DNA from: Chrysomallon squamiferum | Lineage: Eukaryota > Mollusca > Gastropoda > Neomphalida > Peltospiridae | Direction: 5' to 3' | Length of the DNA stretch: 64,000 nucleotides | Assembly (NCBI GenBank): GCA_012295275.1 | Contig: CM022665.1 | Location: forward strand, 46,471,595-46,535,594 | In this document: in pieces, positions 1-11,944 of the stretch | Layout of the letters: the number at the start of each line of letters is the position of its first letter | Position numbering within the stretch: the stretch's first letter is position 1 | Position numbers and translations under genes: made by a program | Notes under the pieces: generated by a model | What the model was told of the DNA's origin: nothing | The model's input: only the letters and a program-made list of their open reading frames with translations | Database searches by the model: none

Positions 1-430
1 CTGTTTTAATTTAGAAAAGTGAATACATCATTTTAGATCAGGACAGATTCAACATCTCCTGACAAATAAAAAAAACCCCTAAAAACATCTCCTTACGTCC
101 TCTAGTGCATTACAGATGTATGCGTGAGTGTGCATGCCTAAAGAGTTTGAATATACTGAGACGAGCCATTGTCTTTCTGTTCCTGTCTTTGTTTTGTTTT
201 TTCGATTTATATGTTTTTGTAATCATCTGTTTTTGTTTGTCAGAATGCTAACCAACAACATAGATTTTATGTTCCCATCCTCTCTTTTTGTCTAGAGTTC
301 TCTCCCTTGAAACCTCATCCATTTCTACTTTCTTTCTTTCCTCTCTTTCGTACATTTCTTTCTTTCTTTTTTTTTTTTTTGTGGCTCCTTTCTCTCTTCC
401 CTCTAATTCTTTCTTTCCGTAACCCCCCCT
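1..430. other. AT-rich unique sequence with T-rich end
   Basis: No gene is seen. The sequence is AT-rich and becomes pyrimidine-rich after about 300, grading into the CT repeat that follows. The open frame that starts near 307 has a TTG first codon and is mainly a translation of the repeat. Confidence 0.7.
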
Positions 431-716
<286 letters not shown>

Positions 717-779
717 CATTTTTTTTTTCTTTTTTTCTATCTACTCATTTTCCAATCAGCATTGTATTAAGAAACGCTG

Positions 780-1060
780 ACTGCATTCACAGTGTCATTA
801 GCCAGTGAGCGGAAACTTTAACCAATCACGGAGGTTTTGACATCTGAAGAAGGAAACGGGCCGAAGGTCAGGTGAGGACGTGACTGAAGCTCTTTCATGT
901 AGCCGTTCTCTGCGGCACGAGGTCGTCCACTGACCCGACGTGCGGGCGAAAACTGGCAACATCTACGCGACAAATTCGTTTCATTTAGACTTCATTACGC
1001 GTGCATGCCAGATTGCCTATAAAAAGGCTCACCAATACTAACATCATTTGATTCACCGAA
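780..1060 (+). promoter_or_regulatory. Promoter-like island with CCAAT and TATA boxes
   Basis: This CpG-containing island stands between homopolymer-rich flanks. A CCAAT box lies at 822-826 in the context AACCAATCACGG, and a strong TATA box, TATAAAAAGG, at 1018-1027. A start site would be expected near 1045-1060. No clear coding exon follows. The motifs are seen directly; promoter activity is inferred. Confidence 0.35.
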
Positions 1061-3640
1061 AAGTAACTTCTGCTTGACGTTCTTTTTTTTTTTTTTTTTT
1101 TTTTTAATTCCTCACCATCATCACCTTATTGATTGACTATAGAAAGATAATGATGTTTCACTTCCCATCAAGGAAGAAAAAAGACGCCACTGTAAAAAAA
1201 AAAAAAAGAAAAAAAAATGACAAGTGCCACACTCGTTGATAAAAATCAGTAGTAAAAATCAAAAAACTGCTAAACGCAATTCAACGCTCCGCGACCACCC
1301 TTTATCCCTTTCAACAGGCTCTTAGCGCTAAAAAGGTCAAAGCGTCTAAAGTTACGGACCGTTCGCTTCTTTTCGCCAAGTCTCCGGCCCCGCTGATGAT
1401 GGATGCTGTCTGATTTACTCTGGCCAATTATATGAACACTCTGACATCTTCATCATATTTCGCCACAAGCTGTAATGACCAGTAGAAATGATCGATAGAC
1501 GAGAGAAGACTGGGCTTTGTCCTCCTTTTTGTTACCCTCCTTTTCTTTTTTTTTTTTTTTTTTTTTTTTGTAAGCTTGGCTGCTGCAAGTTCAGGAGTAG
1601 GTTATTCCATCTGGGTTAAGTATTCTGCGTTTTGATTAAAGAAAACGTTGACTCGTAATCACATCAACTGGGTTAAATTATTCTACAGTTATCACTGAAA
1701 TCAGTGGGAAAGAAAGAAAGAAAATAAACCCCACAAACGTTACTCTTGTTCGTTTTTTTTTGCTAAACGTCTGATCCTTTGTAACGTTATGACTCTACAA
1801 CACAGTTCCAGAGTGAATGATTTATGCCAGAACAGGCTATTACTTCGTTAATTAGATATTTTCTTTACAGTCTAATTACTGATTTGTTCGAGATAACAAA
1901 AACATTCGTACAATAAATGGGCAATTCTTTGACAATGATAATCAATTTGTTAGATTGTTAGACAAATTATTTAGGCTAATGGTAAATGTCCAGCAGGAAA
2001 TAAAAAAAAAAAAAAAAAAAAATCATTTATCAAGGTGTTTTACTTTTATAATTGATTACCCTGTTATAAAAGAATTTCACCTGATTACTAGACTCCATAG
2101 GTTCTTTCAGCATTTCTCATAGAAAATTTGTTTAATATGACTTAAATTTTAAATAAAAAAATAAAAAAAATAAAAAATAAAAAATAAAAAAAAATAAAAA
2201 AAATGAATAAAAAAAATAAATAATAATAAATAATAATAATAAATAAAAAAGTTATTATTTTATTAAGTCGGTAAACTGTTGAGATAAACAATATCATAAT
2301 TCCCCTAATCTTGGCTCTAATCAAGATTTAACGTAATACCATTTGACATCGACTGCAAGAACAACGTTATTGAGTTAGCGAACCAGTAGACGGCGAAGAT
2401 AAAAGTTTTTACTTTGTTACTCAAGTTCTCTCTCTTCTCGACCAAAAAAAGTCTCCTTGGCTGTTAATTAAAATAGTCTGAAAGTCTTGTTAAAGAAGAT
2501 TGCTTTGGCGTCTGAAGGGAAACAAAAAAAAAAAAAAAAATAAAAGAAGAAGTTTTTCCCCGTGATGCAATAAACGACAAATCGAAGCATTGTATTTAAA
2601 ACCATGCCGCGCGGACGTATTTGTAAGCAATGTTTGTCGGCGCGGGAATCTGACGTTGCCGATACTTGGACGTTTCCTGCTTGGCGGGTATGTTAGCTGA
2701 CAGGAGATGATGCATGGGCTGCGTTGTGCACGACGTGATAAGACTATCGGCCGTGTTTTGATTGGCAAGTTCATTAAGTCATCCCATGTTGCTAACAACT
2801 GGTTTCGGAACACGGCAATTTCACAGTGGATGGGACGAGACAGGCAGCGAGAGAGACAGATTAAAAAAAAAAAAAAAAAAAAGAGAAAGAAAATCATTAA
2901 AAAATACTTCACTGCGTTGACAATTGAATTATCTCGCGACACGTTAGTTAATAACCCCAGTTCATATTTTCCGTATCATCTCTGCCTAAACTACGTCATT
3001 AACTTTCTCTCCCCTCCCCCCCCCCCGAGTTCAAGCGTGGATATTAATAGTGTGAGTTATTTGTTATATTACCCGGCACGCCGGGGTGATATATTGTACA
3101 CATACTGTAATTACATTTTCCTTTTTTTTTTTTTTTTTTTTTTAAGTACAGTAAGATCGCCATTTCGTACCATACTTTAAATTAAAATCTGTGACGTCAT
3201 AGAAAACCTTTTTGTTAAATTAATCTTGAAACTTAATGAAAGATACAATAAATTTCAGATCTGTGATGGATCAAATTAAGAAAATGTTAGATTAATAAAA
3301 ATTACGTTACATATAACATGATAACGTTTGACATTCGCAGCTATGTGTTCTTGTATATTTAATTTTATTTTATTGTGGCTTAAACGATACTTCGAAAAAC
3401 AAATAAAACGTTAATATTTGTTGAACAAATGAAACAGAATAGCTTAGCTTTGAGTACTGTAATTTCGCATTATAGTGCAAATGTTTCGAAATCTAATAAT
3501 TTTATATTTCTCTAATATCACTGTAATTCTTATTATTTAGCATTATTCGACATTACTGCTTAATAAAATTACATTACTCTGTTCTACATATAAAAAAATA
3601 ACATAAAATAAAATAAAATAAATAAACAAAAATTATAGCA
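1061..3640. other. Intergenic AT-rich stretch with homopolymers
   Basis: No convincing gene. It contains poly-T at 1083-1105 and 1544-1569, poly-A at 1193-1217, 2002-2022, 2524-2540 and 2863-2882, a TAAAA-rich block at 2150-2255, poly-C near 3012-3026 and poly-T at 3121-3143. Open frames around 2490-3180 on both strands run through these homopolymers and lack recognisable domains. A CRE octamer, TGACGTCA, lies at 3192-3199. Confidence 0.7.
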
Positions 3641-3810
3641 AATAAGGCTATAATAACGTACCATAACGCTGCACTACCGCATAACGTTACAACATCGCCT
3701 AATTCTATTGCAACTATTGCAAATTACGTTACAATAATACCGCATAACGCAACGCGATCGCGTAACGTTATTGGACGCCAACTACTTTGCGTTTACGTTA
3801 CTCTTACGAT
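3640..3810. repeat. TAACG-rich decayed repeat with CpG palindrome
   Basis: Variants of TAACGTTA/CATAACG occur at least seven times in about 170 bp. The phrase ACCGCATAACG appears twice, about 60 bp apart, which suggests an old tandem duplication. A perfect 12-bp palindrome ACGCGATCGCGT lies at 3752-3763, inside a 26-bp imperfect palindrome (3745-3770). Confidence 0.55.
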
Positions 3811-4157
3811 GTTTGCTTTGTTGACAAGATATAACACCATTTATTATCTGCTCTGGAAAGATACGAGCTACAAAGTTTTCGCAGACAGCGGATAATGTAA
3901 TTACTTGACCTTTCTGCTTGTTTTTCCGCGTCCGTTCATACTAACGACGTGTGTGTGTCCTGCTACGTCGTGGATTTCAGCGCCGCGACGTTGCAACGAT
4001 GCCCAGGATACAGCATCTGCGATGTTTGCGTTTTCCTTAATAATTCGCTTGGGAAAGTTTCCTACTTCTGTCGATTTTGATCAATATTAAAAACAAGAAT
4101 CAAGAGCTTCAGTCTCGCCATTATAGAATTTCGTTGAAGACGTAATGATTTTTAAAT

Positions 4158-4485
4158 TATTATTGTTATTGTTATTGTTATTATTTCTATTATTATTATT
4201 ATTGTTATTATTTTATTATTATTTCTATTATTATTACTATTATTATTTCTATTATTATTATTATTATTATGTGAGAAAAATACATTAAAATTAACAATAA
4301 AAATAAAGATATAATAATAATAATAATAACAACAACAACAACAGTAATGATAATGAAGAAGATGAGGACGATGAGAATGATAACAATAACAACAAAGATG
4401 ATGATGAAAATAATGAAAATAATAATAATAATACTCATGATGATGATGATGATGATAACAACAATAATGATGTATATGATGATAA
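4158..4485. repeat. Compound trinucleotide repeat (TTA, AAT, AAC, GAT)
   Basis: TTA/TTG runs on the left switch to AAT/AAC/GAT runs after an interruption at about 4270-4310. Frames here read as poly-Ile, poly-Asn, poly-Tyr or poly-His and are artefacts. Confidence 0.95.
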
Positions 4486-4579
4486 AATATTTTAAAAAGT
4501 AAAGAAATGGAATAAAACAAAGTAATGATTACATTTTTTCGTTTCGCCATGTTTGAACAGACTGAAAAGAAACTTAACA

Positions 4580-5040
4580 ATTTTTTTTTTTTTTTTTCTT
4601 TAATTTTTTTTTTAATCTTTCTTTACTTTTTCTTTTATAGTTTTTTAAATTTATGTCTTTCATGTTTTTTTTTTCTTTTATCCTTTTTTTCTTTTTTTTT
4701 TTCTTCATTCTTTTTTTCTGTGACATGATGATTAATTATTTTTTTTAAAAACTTATTTTTTTATTCTGTTGATTCATGGGATTTTACCAGAAAAAAACTT
4801 TACTTCGTTTCAAAGTTCAGTGGTAATCAACAGTGCAGAATTTAATATTTTGTGTCAAATATTTCAAACGAAAAACAAATATCAGTCAAAAAAATTTAAA
4901 TAAAAAAAAAAATAAAAAATAAATATGTATTTCAGAAACAACAACAACATAAAAATAAAAATAAAAATAATAAAAAAATATATATATATAATTAAAAAAT
5001 AAATAAAAAATAGAAATAAAAATATTAATAAAAAATGCAG
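4580..5040. repeat. T-rich then A-rich low-complexity block
   Basis: Long T runs interrupted by C (4580-4750) are followed by AT-rich sequence and then AAATA/AAAT repeats (4890-5030). No gene is seen. Confidence 0.9.
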
Positions 5041-6070
5041 ATGAAAATTACGAAGGAAGAAATATGTAATCTTCTGTCTTGTGCTGTTATTACGTTACAG
5101 TTACTAAAGAGAGTCGCGATTTTATTTGAATTAAAAACAGATTTAATTTGTATTTATTTTACTGAAAAACAGGATTACCAGGGAAATGAATATCATTTCA
5201 AAAACATTTAAATCTTCTTCTTTTTTTCACTCTTTTTTAATTTATTTATTTATTTATTTATTTTTTTTAAAATAAATGAATTGCTGCTGTTCAAAAACAA
5301 CTATCTCCGACTGGTTGGTCTCTCCACTGTATTATTTTTTCTCTCCATTTCATCCCCGGACAGGGCACCCGGGAATGTAATGCAGCTGAGTTATCGGCCT
5401 TGGTGACCCTCTCGAGTGTTGGGTGAACAGTTTAAATCTGAGATTAGGAAATCCATTGAGGAAGTATTTCAGATGCGAAACATTTAATTACAACTGATTT
5501 GTCATCTCTCCGAGCTCCTGACAAAACCCAAACCACATTATTATTTCTCTTAAACCAAAAAGAAAAGAAAAGAAATATTCAGATCCAGAAAGAAGAACAA
5601 AGAAATTATATTTAATTATTTGAATGTCTTGTGTGATGACCGAATGTTTTTCTTTGTTCGAATCAAATAGGGGAGAAAATCAATGAAGAATTCTGAACGG
5701 ATTTTAGTTTTATGATTTAATTGTTTTTAACTTCTTTTTTTGTTTGTTTTATTTTTTATTAATGAATGAATTTATTTTATTTTAGGGTTTGTTTTTTAGG
5801 AATTAACGTTTGTTTAAAGATATTTTGATATTAACGATTATTAGTTTTAAAAAAAGAAGAAAAAAAAAAGATTCTGCAGCGATGATATCTTATGTTTAGC
5901 TAAAGAAAACCTTTCATGTCAACCTTCTCATAGACACAAAAAATATATATGAACACAAGTCGTGAAATGTTTACATGACTATTTTAATGACTCTGAGATA
6001 TATGAAACTCATGCGAGGCTTTAATCAGTGAACTGTATCAAACATTTGGTTAGAGAGATATTAATTTGCT
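5041..6070. other. AT-rich intergenic stretch with a small GC-richer patch
   Basis: Mostly AT-rich with TTTA and A-rich runs. The segment at about 5310-5450 is GC-richer and complex but holds no open frame of note. No RNA gene is recognised. Confidence 0.65.
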
Positions 6071-6076
6071 TGTTAT

Positions 6077-6382
6077 GATCAGCATCATTTTCTTCATCTT
6101 CATTATTATCACCATGATTATCGTCGGCATTATTAATATCATCATCATCATCATCATCATTAGCATCATTATTATTTTAGTTGTTTTGTCATATTCACCA
6201 TCATCATTGTCACCATATTTTAGTTATTTTTCAACATCATCGTCGTAATCATCGTCATCATCATTATTATTGTTATTATTAGTAGTAATAGTAGTTGTAA
6301 TAGTAGTAGTAGTAGTAGTAGTAGTAGAAGTAGTAGCAGCAGTAGCATTAGTGGTGGTTGTAGTAGTAGTAGTAGTAGTATT
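6077..6382. repeat. (ATC)n then (TAG)n compound microsatellite
   Basis: ATC/ATT units (6077-6275) switch to TAG units (6280-6382). Hydrophobic Ile/Ser frames are repeat translations. Confidence 0.95.
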
Positions 6383-6555
6383 TACAAATAACCTATTTGG
6401 GGGAAATCATTAGCCAGTGCTCTCAAATCTGGGTCAAACAAATGAAATACAAAATGTCTGCAGTTCTGTCAGATTACATTACAATATGACTAACATTTAT
6501 ACGTTTATAAGTTTATTTAATATACGTTACGCATGCAATGTTTAATGACTGGTCT

Positions 6556-6569
6556 GTTTCCATGGTAAC
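6556..6569. promoter_or_regulatory. Perfect RFX-type X-box
   Basis: The 14-bp site GTTTCCATGGTAAC fits every position of the RFX consensus GTYNCC-AT-RGNAAC. In animals such sites mark promoters of ciliary genes, usually within a few hundred bp of the start. No ciliary gene is visible beside it here. The motif match is direct; function is inferred. Confidence 0.5.
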
Positions 6570-6826
6570 CATTACATTAAAACGACACAAAATACGTCAT
6601 TCTGGACAATATACGTCATATACGTAATACCGTGTCATTAGTCAGTCTGGAAAATACTCATCTGTGTATAAGATGTTTGAATAATATGTACTATACACGT
6701 AATGTTTTACCGTGAAGTTCATTTTCCGTAGATACGGAACCAACTTGCGGCGTCCGGTAGACGGAAAAAATGTAAATGGTTTGTGAGCTTTAACAATGAT
6801 GCCATGGAAATTTCTTTCGAACGAAG

Positions 6827-6827
<1 letters not shown>

Positions 6828-6873
<46 letters not shown>

Positions 6874-6884
6874 TTATTATTATT

Positions 6885-6929
<45 letters not shown>

Positions 6930-6968
6930 GCTGCTGCTGCTGCTGCTGTTGTTGTTGTAGTTGTTGTT
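6828..6968. repeat. (TTA)n-(TTG)n-(CTG)n compound microsatellite
   Basis: Three pure trinucleotide blocks follow one another: TTA, then TTG, then a short CTG block. Frames give poly-Tyr/Val/Ala on the plus strand and poly-Asn/Ile on the minus strand. Confidence 0.97.
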
Positions 6969-6969
6969 T

Positions 6970-8250
6970 CTGAAACACATATTGTTTGTTTATTTATTTA
7001 TTACATTTTTTTTATTTATATGTAATATAAAACGTATCTGTTTGTAATATAAAATGTGTGAAAAAATGTGCGTATAAATTCCTTCTACCAGCGGCTTGGA
7101 TGACATTTACACAATATTAACAAAATTATATCTGACAGATTAGTTTCATTACATGTAACACGAGTCATAAGGCAATGAGGCAACCGTTGAAATAAAGAAT
7201 GAAATCTGAACAGTCCACCACGGTAACATTTACCATTACGAACACTTATACATTTAAAAACATGGCGATTGTTTCAGTGCTTTGCCTACCTAAAAATTAT
7301 AAATGAACTAAACAGGAGACATTTCAGAATTAAAAAAACTTATATCACTGGTTCCCAAACTTGTAACTACCAAGGACCCCATTTATTCAAATCATTATTT
7401 TTCCCACGTACCCCACGCTTTCAAAATTCAACGATCTATTTTTCAGCACTGATGGTAATAAATAAAAATCATTGTCTGCATCAATAATGGCAGACAGGCA
7501 CCTACTCTCAGAACGTGATGTCTGCATCAGTGCGGCAAGATGATACCTACATGTGAAATGTAGTTGAAACTGAAGTCAGTAGGTTCAAATCTTGATAGAT
7601 GCTGAGCTAATTGAAAAGTATGTGACTGTTGTCTCGAAGCGGTTAAACCAGACGTCTGATATTAGCGTTTCAATGGTTAAGTTGGTTAGTTAATACGGTT
7701 AATATCATGATGAATTTTACATCCAGACCTAAAAGTCTATATCGAAATTTCTGTCCATCTCACCTATCAAACAAAAGGCATTATCTTAAGATTTATTGTT
7801 GTGTTGTTGTTCTTTTTTTTATCTTTTCTTTTGTTAATGATTATTTTATTGACAGTCGATAAAATGATTAACGTGATTATTATTATTATTATTGTCTGTG
7901 TATCGGTCTGTCTGCCTGACCTCAAGTGCCACCAATATACGTAATTTACTCCATTAATAAATCTTAACGTCTTTAAGAGCGGCAGTCAGCAAAACAATGT
8001 GGCAGTTTTATCAGCTCGTTTCTCGTCAGCTTTGTTAAACTCGACTACGCACCAATTACTCAGTCTGCTCATGTCGATTAAGTCTCGAGAGTGCTGTTCT
8101 CGCGAGTGCCGCGTTTTCGCGTGACGCACACAAACTGTACGACAAAAACAAATTACCTACAGATTAAGACTTTTGTACGTAATTGGGGAAAAATGTCTGC
8201 ACTTTCCATGTACAAACATATAGATACGTGCATATTGTATACGTTTATGC
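6970..8250. other. AT-rich intergenic sequence
   Basis: No gene is recognised. It includes a hAT-like end near 7340 and a short TTA run near 7880. Complex sequence at 7970-8170 lacks a long frame. Confidence 0.6.
7339..7420 (+). mobile_element. hAT-type DNA transposon end (fragment)
   Basis: CACTGGTTCCCAAAC at 7344-7358 is close to the terminal inverted repeat CAGNGGTTCCCAAAC of many hAT (Charlie-like) elements. Downstream GGACCCC and ACGTACCCC blocks match the usual subterminal layout. No inverse end or transposase was seen, so this is a truncated or solo end. Confidence 0.5.
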
Positions 8251-8254
8251 ATTC

Positions 8255-8530
8255 ATGCATACATAATATACGCACGCACGCACGCATACATACATAGATG
8301 CATACATACACAAAGCTATATACATATACGCACACATACATAGACATACATATTTACGTGCGTAAATACACTCATACGCATCAACACATACATATACATA
8401 CATAGGAATATACACACATACATACATACATATACATACATACATTCATACATACCTGTACATACATATTATATAAATATATATACACACACACACATAC
8501 AGACACACACACACACACACACACAAATAC
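8255..8530. repeat. (ACGC)n/(CATA)n/(CA)n compound microsatellite
   Basis: CATA-type tetranucleotides with ACGC and CA blocks. Cys/Tyr/Val/Met-rich frames on the minus strand are repeat translations. Confidence 0.96.
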
Positions 8531-8539
8531 AGTATATTA

Positions 8540-9255
8540 ATAAAATACGTTATTACTTACCCAGCACATTTTGTAGACTGTTACTATCCTTTTTTTTTTT
8601 TTTGCACGATGACAGAAAATTATTTATAGTGTAGTCGAAAACCTCTTTTCAAACAACAATTTAAAGAAAATCACTCCTCTATTTAGAACACTCTCACAAA
8701 AAGTACTCCTTATATATCCCACATAATGCACCACAACGAGGTCATCAACATAAGTTGCACTTTTTTTTTCTTTTCCTCTCTCTCCGCAGACACTTTTATT
8801 TATTTTATCGTTGGAACACGAATCCTCTGATGGGTGCAGCAAAAAAAAAAATGGATTCAAAATTCCGGAGTGGAGGTCGTCAGTCAAATTGCCTGTTCTG
8901 TTTCAAATCCTGAGAGAGAGAGAATTCCAGAATCTGTGGAAGAGAACAAAGAGACATTAGTGAAAATCTCGGAGAAAAACGAGGCAGATATTTTCTTTAA
9001 AATGAGAAATGAGAGAAATGAGAGTCAAACAAAATCTTCACGCACACGCGATACCGATTTTACAGTGAAATGTCGGTTGTACTGGCCGCTGTGTGGTCAA
9101 ATGACACAACAACAACAGAAACAGAAACAAACAGAAAGCGTCAGTGTTAGTTAATTTTTGCTCAATACGAATGAAAGAAATCAGGCAGGGTCGGTCTTCT
9201 TCGTGATCGACTTTAAATAATCAAAAGCAAAAATTGTTCGTGGTTTGTCGATGTG
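8540..9255. other. Intergenic stretch with one unrecognised frame
   Basis: The plus frame at about 8834-9154 (roughly 106 codons, charged, Gln-rich at its end) has no family match and begins at an A homopolymer. I treat it as non-genic. A poly-T run lies near 8590-8603. Confidence 0.5.
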
Positions 9256-9259
9256 AATT

Positions 9260-9790
9260 AAAGTGACAGAGAACAGTCCTCGACGGTCGTTGCGTATTGA
9301 AGAAACTGCGATAGTTCATGACGTTCTGTATTAATCACTGAAACCAGGAATAGTCTATGATGGTCGTTATTCATTGAAGGAACCATGATCAATCCATAAT
9401 AATGAATGAAACCAGGAATAGTGATGGATATGATTTTAGAAAAAATCCCACAAAACAACAACAACAACAACAACAAAAACAACATGAATAGTCCTTAATA
9501 ATCATTAATAATGAATGAAATCAAGAATAATGTATAGTGATCTGTATATGATTTTAAAAACAACAAAAACAACACCAACAGGAATAATCCTTGATAATCA
9601 TTAAATACTAATGAAACCAGGAATAGTATACAGTGATCAATTTGCTTTTGAAAACCACGAACAGACCATGATCATCGTTAACAGTTCAGGACACCAGGAA
9701 CGGTTCGTTAATTATCGATATAAATAAATGAAACCAGGAATGGTACAAGACGATCCACGCAAAACGAAGAACCAGGAACACCTCACAACG
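9260..9790 (+). repeat. Degenerate minisatellite with ACCAGGAATAGT core
   Basis: The core GAAACCAGGAATAGT and variants recur at least seven times at irregular spacing, together with TAATCATTAATAATGAATG-like and TGATTTTAAAA phrases. An AAC microsatellite has grown inside one unit near 9455. This is an old, strongly diverged tandem array. Confidence 0.65.
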
Positions 9791-9989
9791 ACCAGGAGAT
9801 TGACTGCATTTAAAAAAAAAAAAAAAAAAAAAAGCAAAAAATTGGGGATACTCAAATTTGAATAAAAGATACAAGTCTGATAAATGGTCCAGCATCACTC
9901 GTAAGTCTTAAGATAAAACATCCGTACATCTTTTAGTAGCAACAAAAGATACATTTGCTCGACGTTATCGCAGAAGAATAAAGAGAAAA

Positions 9990-10135
9990 TGATTAACACG
10001 GTTCTATCGGTAGCTTTCGGTTTCTCTCGATTTAGCTCTCCGCCATTTGCATATTCATGAGGGATTTTCCCCAACAAATAACTTTTCGATCTATCAGCTG
10101 CCACTTCGAATCACGGCGAAAACTTATTTGCACGT
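9990..10135. promoter_or_regulatory. Motif island: POU octamer plus kappa-B site
   Basis: The octamer ATTTGCAT is at 10045-10052, followed by ATTCAT, and GGGATTTTCC at 10061-10070 fits the NF-kB consensus GGGRNWYYCC. The sites are nine bases apart in complex sequence between low-complexity flanks. Enhancer function is inference. Confidence 0.4.
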
Positions 10136-10199
10136 TAGCATAAATTTAAAGAGAATAAAAAGACAAATAACTTGTTAAAATGTAAATCTGGGACACGTT

Positions 10200-10345
10200 T
10201 CGCATCGTTTTTTTTTTTTTTTTTTTTGCCTATTTCCGATTACCTGTAATAGCCAATGTACAAGAGTAACATCTTCAGTCACGTGTTGGCTTTTTACTCT
10301 ATGACAAATGACACCAGAAAAAAAAAAAAAAAAAACCCACTAAAA
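10200..10345. repeat. Homopolymer runs
   Basis: Poly-T at about 10207-10227 and poly-A at about 10318-10336, separated by unique sequence. They may be relics of retroposon tails, but no body is visible. Confidence 0.85.
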
Positions 10346-10459
10346 AACCCCACAAACACGTGATTTTACTATGCAAATAGTCACAGGTCAGGTTAGTTAA
10401 TAAGGGAAAGAAAAACTCACACATATTAACATTATGCTACATTTATTATTAAAACCACA

Positions 10460-11001
10460 ACTGATCTGTTACAATCATCATTACTACAAGTATTATCACT
10501 ACCATTACTACTGCTACTATTAGAACTACTACTACTACTGCTACTACGACTACTACTGCTACAGCGACTACTACTATTATTTCTACTACTACTACGACAA
10601 CGACCACCATCATCATTACTATTATTACAATAATTATCTCTGCCATTTCTGTTATTATTACTATTACCACTACTATTGCTAACGCTTCCTACTATTATTA
10701 CTACTGTTGTTACACGCATTACTACTATTACCACTAACTAATGCCACCACCATTACTAATAGCAATATTATTACTACTAGTACAACGACTGCTACTACAA
10801 CTATTATTTCTACCACTACAATTACTGCTACTACTATTGCAACTATTACTACAAATACTTCTGGTATTGTTACTATTAGTACTACTATAACAATTACTAC
10901 TACAACTATTACTACTAATACCAATACTGCTTCAACTAGTATTACTATTAATAGTAGTAGCAGTAGTAGTAGCAGGAGCACCAGTAGTGGTAGCAGTTGT
11001 A

Positions 11002-11036
<35 letters not shown>

Positions 11037-11055
11037 TAATAATAATAATAATCCA
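10460..11055. repeat. Large imperfect (ACT)n trinucleotide block with (AAT)n end
   Basis: About 600 bp of ACT/ATT/ACA triplets, ending in TAG and a pure AAT run at about 11004-11052. All frames (Thr, Val, Ser, Leu or Ile rich) are repeat translations. Confidence 0.95.
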
Positions 11056-11340
11056 GTACTAACAACCACTACACTATCGCAGTAGCAAAGACGTCTTCAG
11101 CATCTGCAACGACTACTACTTCTATTTTACTACGACAACTACGTCTGATAGTAATACTGATAACCATTACATTACCGCTGACGATAAACATCACAAGAGA
11201 CGATAAATAAATAAGTAAACAAACAGTCTTTTTTGTTTGTTTTTGTTTGTTTTTTCAGTTAATTAATTTATTAATTTATTTTTTGTTCTGATTTGTTTTT
11301 TGCTTTTGCTTTCAATGATTTATGGGAGGTTTTGTATTCT
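11056..11340. other. Decayed triplet flank and T-rich spacer
   Basis: Imperfect ACT-type triplets fade out by about 11170 into T-rich sequence. No gene is seen. Confidence 0.7.
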
Positions 11341-11435
11341 TTATCATCATCATCTTCTTCTTCTTATTATTATTATTCTTATTCTTATTCTTATTCCTAT
11401 TATTACTATTACTATTACTATTATTATTGTTATTA

Positions 11436-11467
<32 letters not shown>

Positions 11468-11515
11468 GTTATTATTATTATATTATTATTATTTAAATAA
11501 TAATAATATTTATTT
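11340..11515. repeat. (ATC/TTC/TTA)n microsatellite
   Basis: Triplet runs dominated by ATT, giving Leu/Ile/Tyr frames only. Confidence 0.95.
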
Positions 11516-11911
11516 TTTAACTAATTCAAGAATTTTAAGCTTATTTCTTCTTCTTTTTTTTTTTTTTTTTTTTTTGTTATCACCAGTGAAAATTGAATCT
11601 TAACTGAAAATAATTTTGAATAAAAAAAATCCCCAACAATAACGATCAGAGAGATACCATGGAGAAACAGAACTCTTCAGAATTTAGTTTCAACAACAGC
11701 AACATTCTGAAAAATTATCAGCGACCGCTGAAAATTCAATTTCGGGAAAACCCTAGAGTCGCCGTCGCCGTCATCGTAGTCGTGGTCGTAGTCGTTGCTG
11801 TTAAAGGCGCCTGCTCCATCTTTTGTCAACTGTGAAGTGTTTCGCCATTTCGCAACAGCGGAAAAACAGTCGAAGGAACCAATTTGCCTGAATCTCGTGA
11901 GATTTCCTGAT

Positions 11912-11944
<33 letters not shown>

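Noticed and set aside
2490-3180. Overlapping 150-codon frames on both strands
   Set aside because: Both pass through homopolymers and lack recognisable domains; the long Lys and Phe runs come from poly-A and poly-T.
8153-8445. Cys-rich frames resembling small secreted peptides
   Set aside because: Cys, Tyr and Val come from CATA/ACGC tetranucleotides.
10460-11060. Val-, Ser- and Thr-rich frames over 100 codons
   Set aside because: Direct translation of ACT/TAG triplets in all frames.
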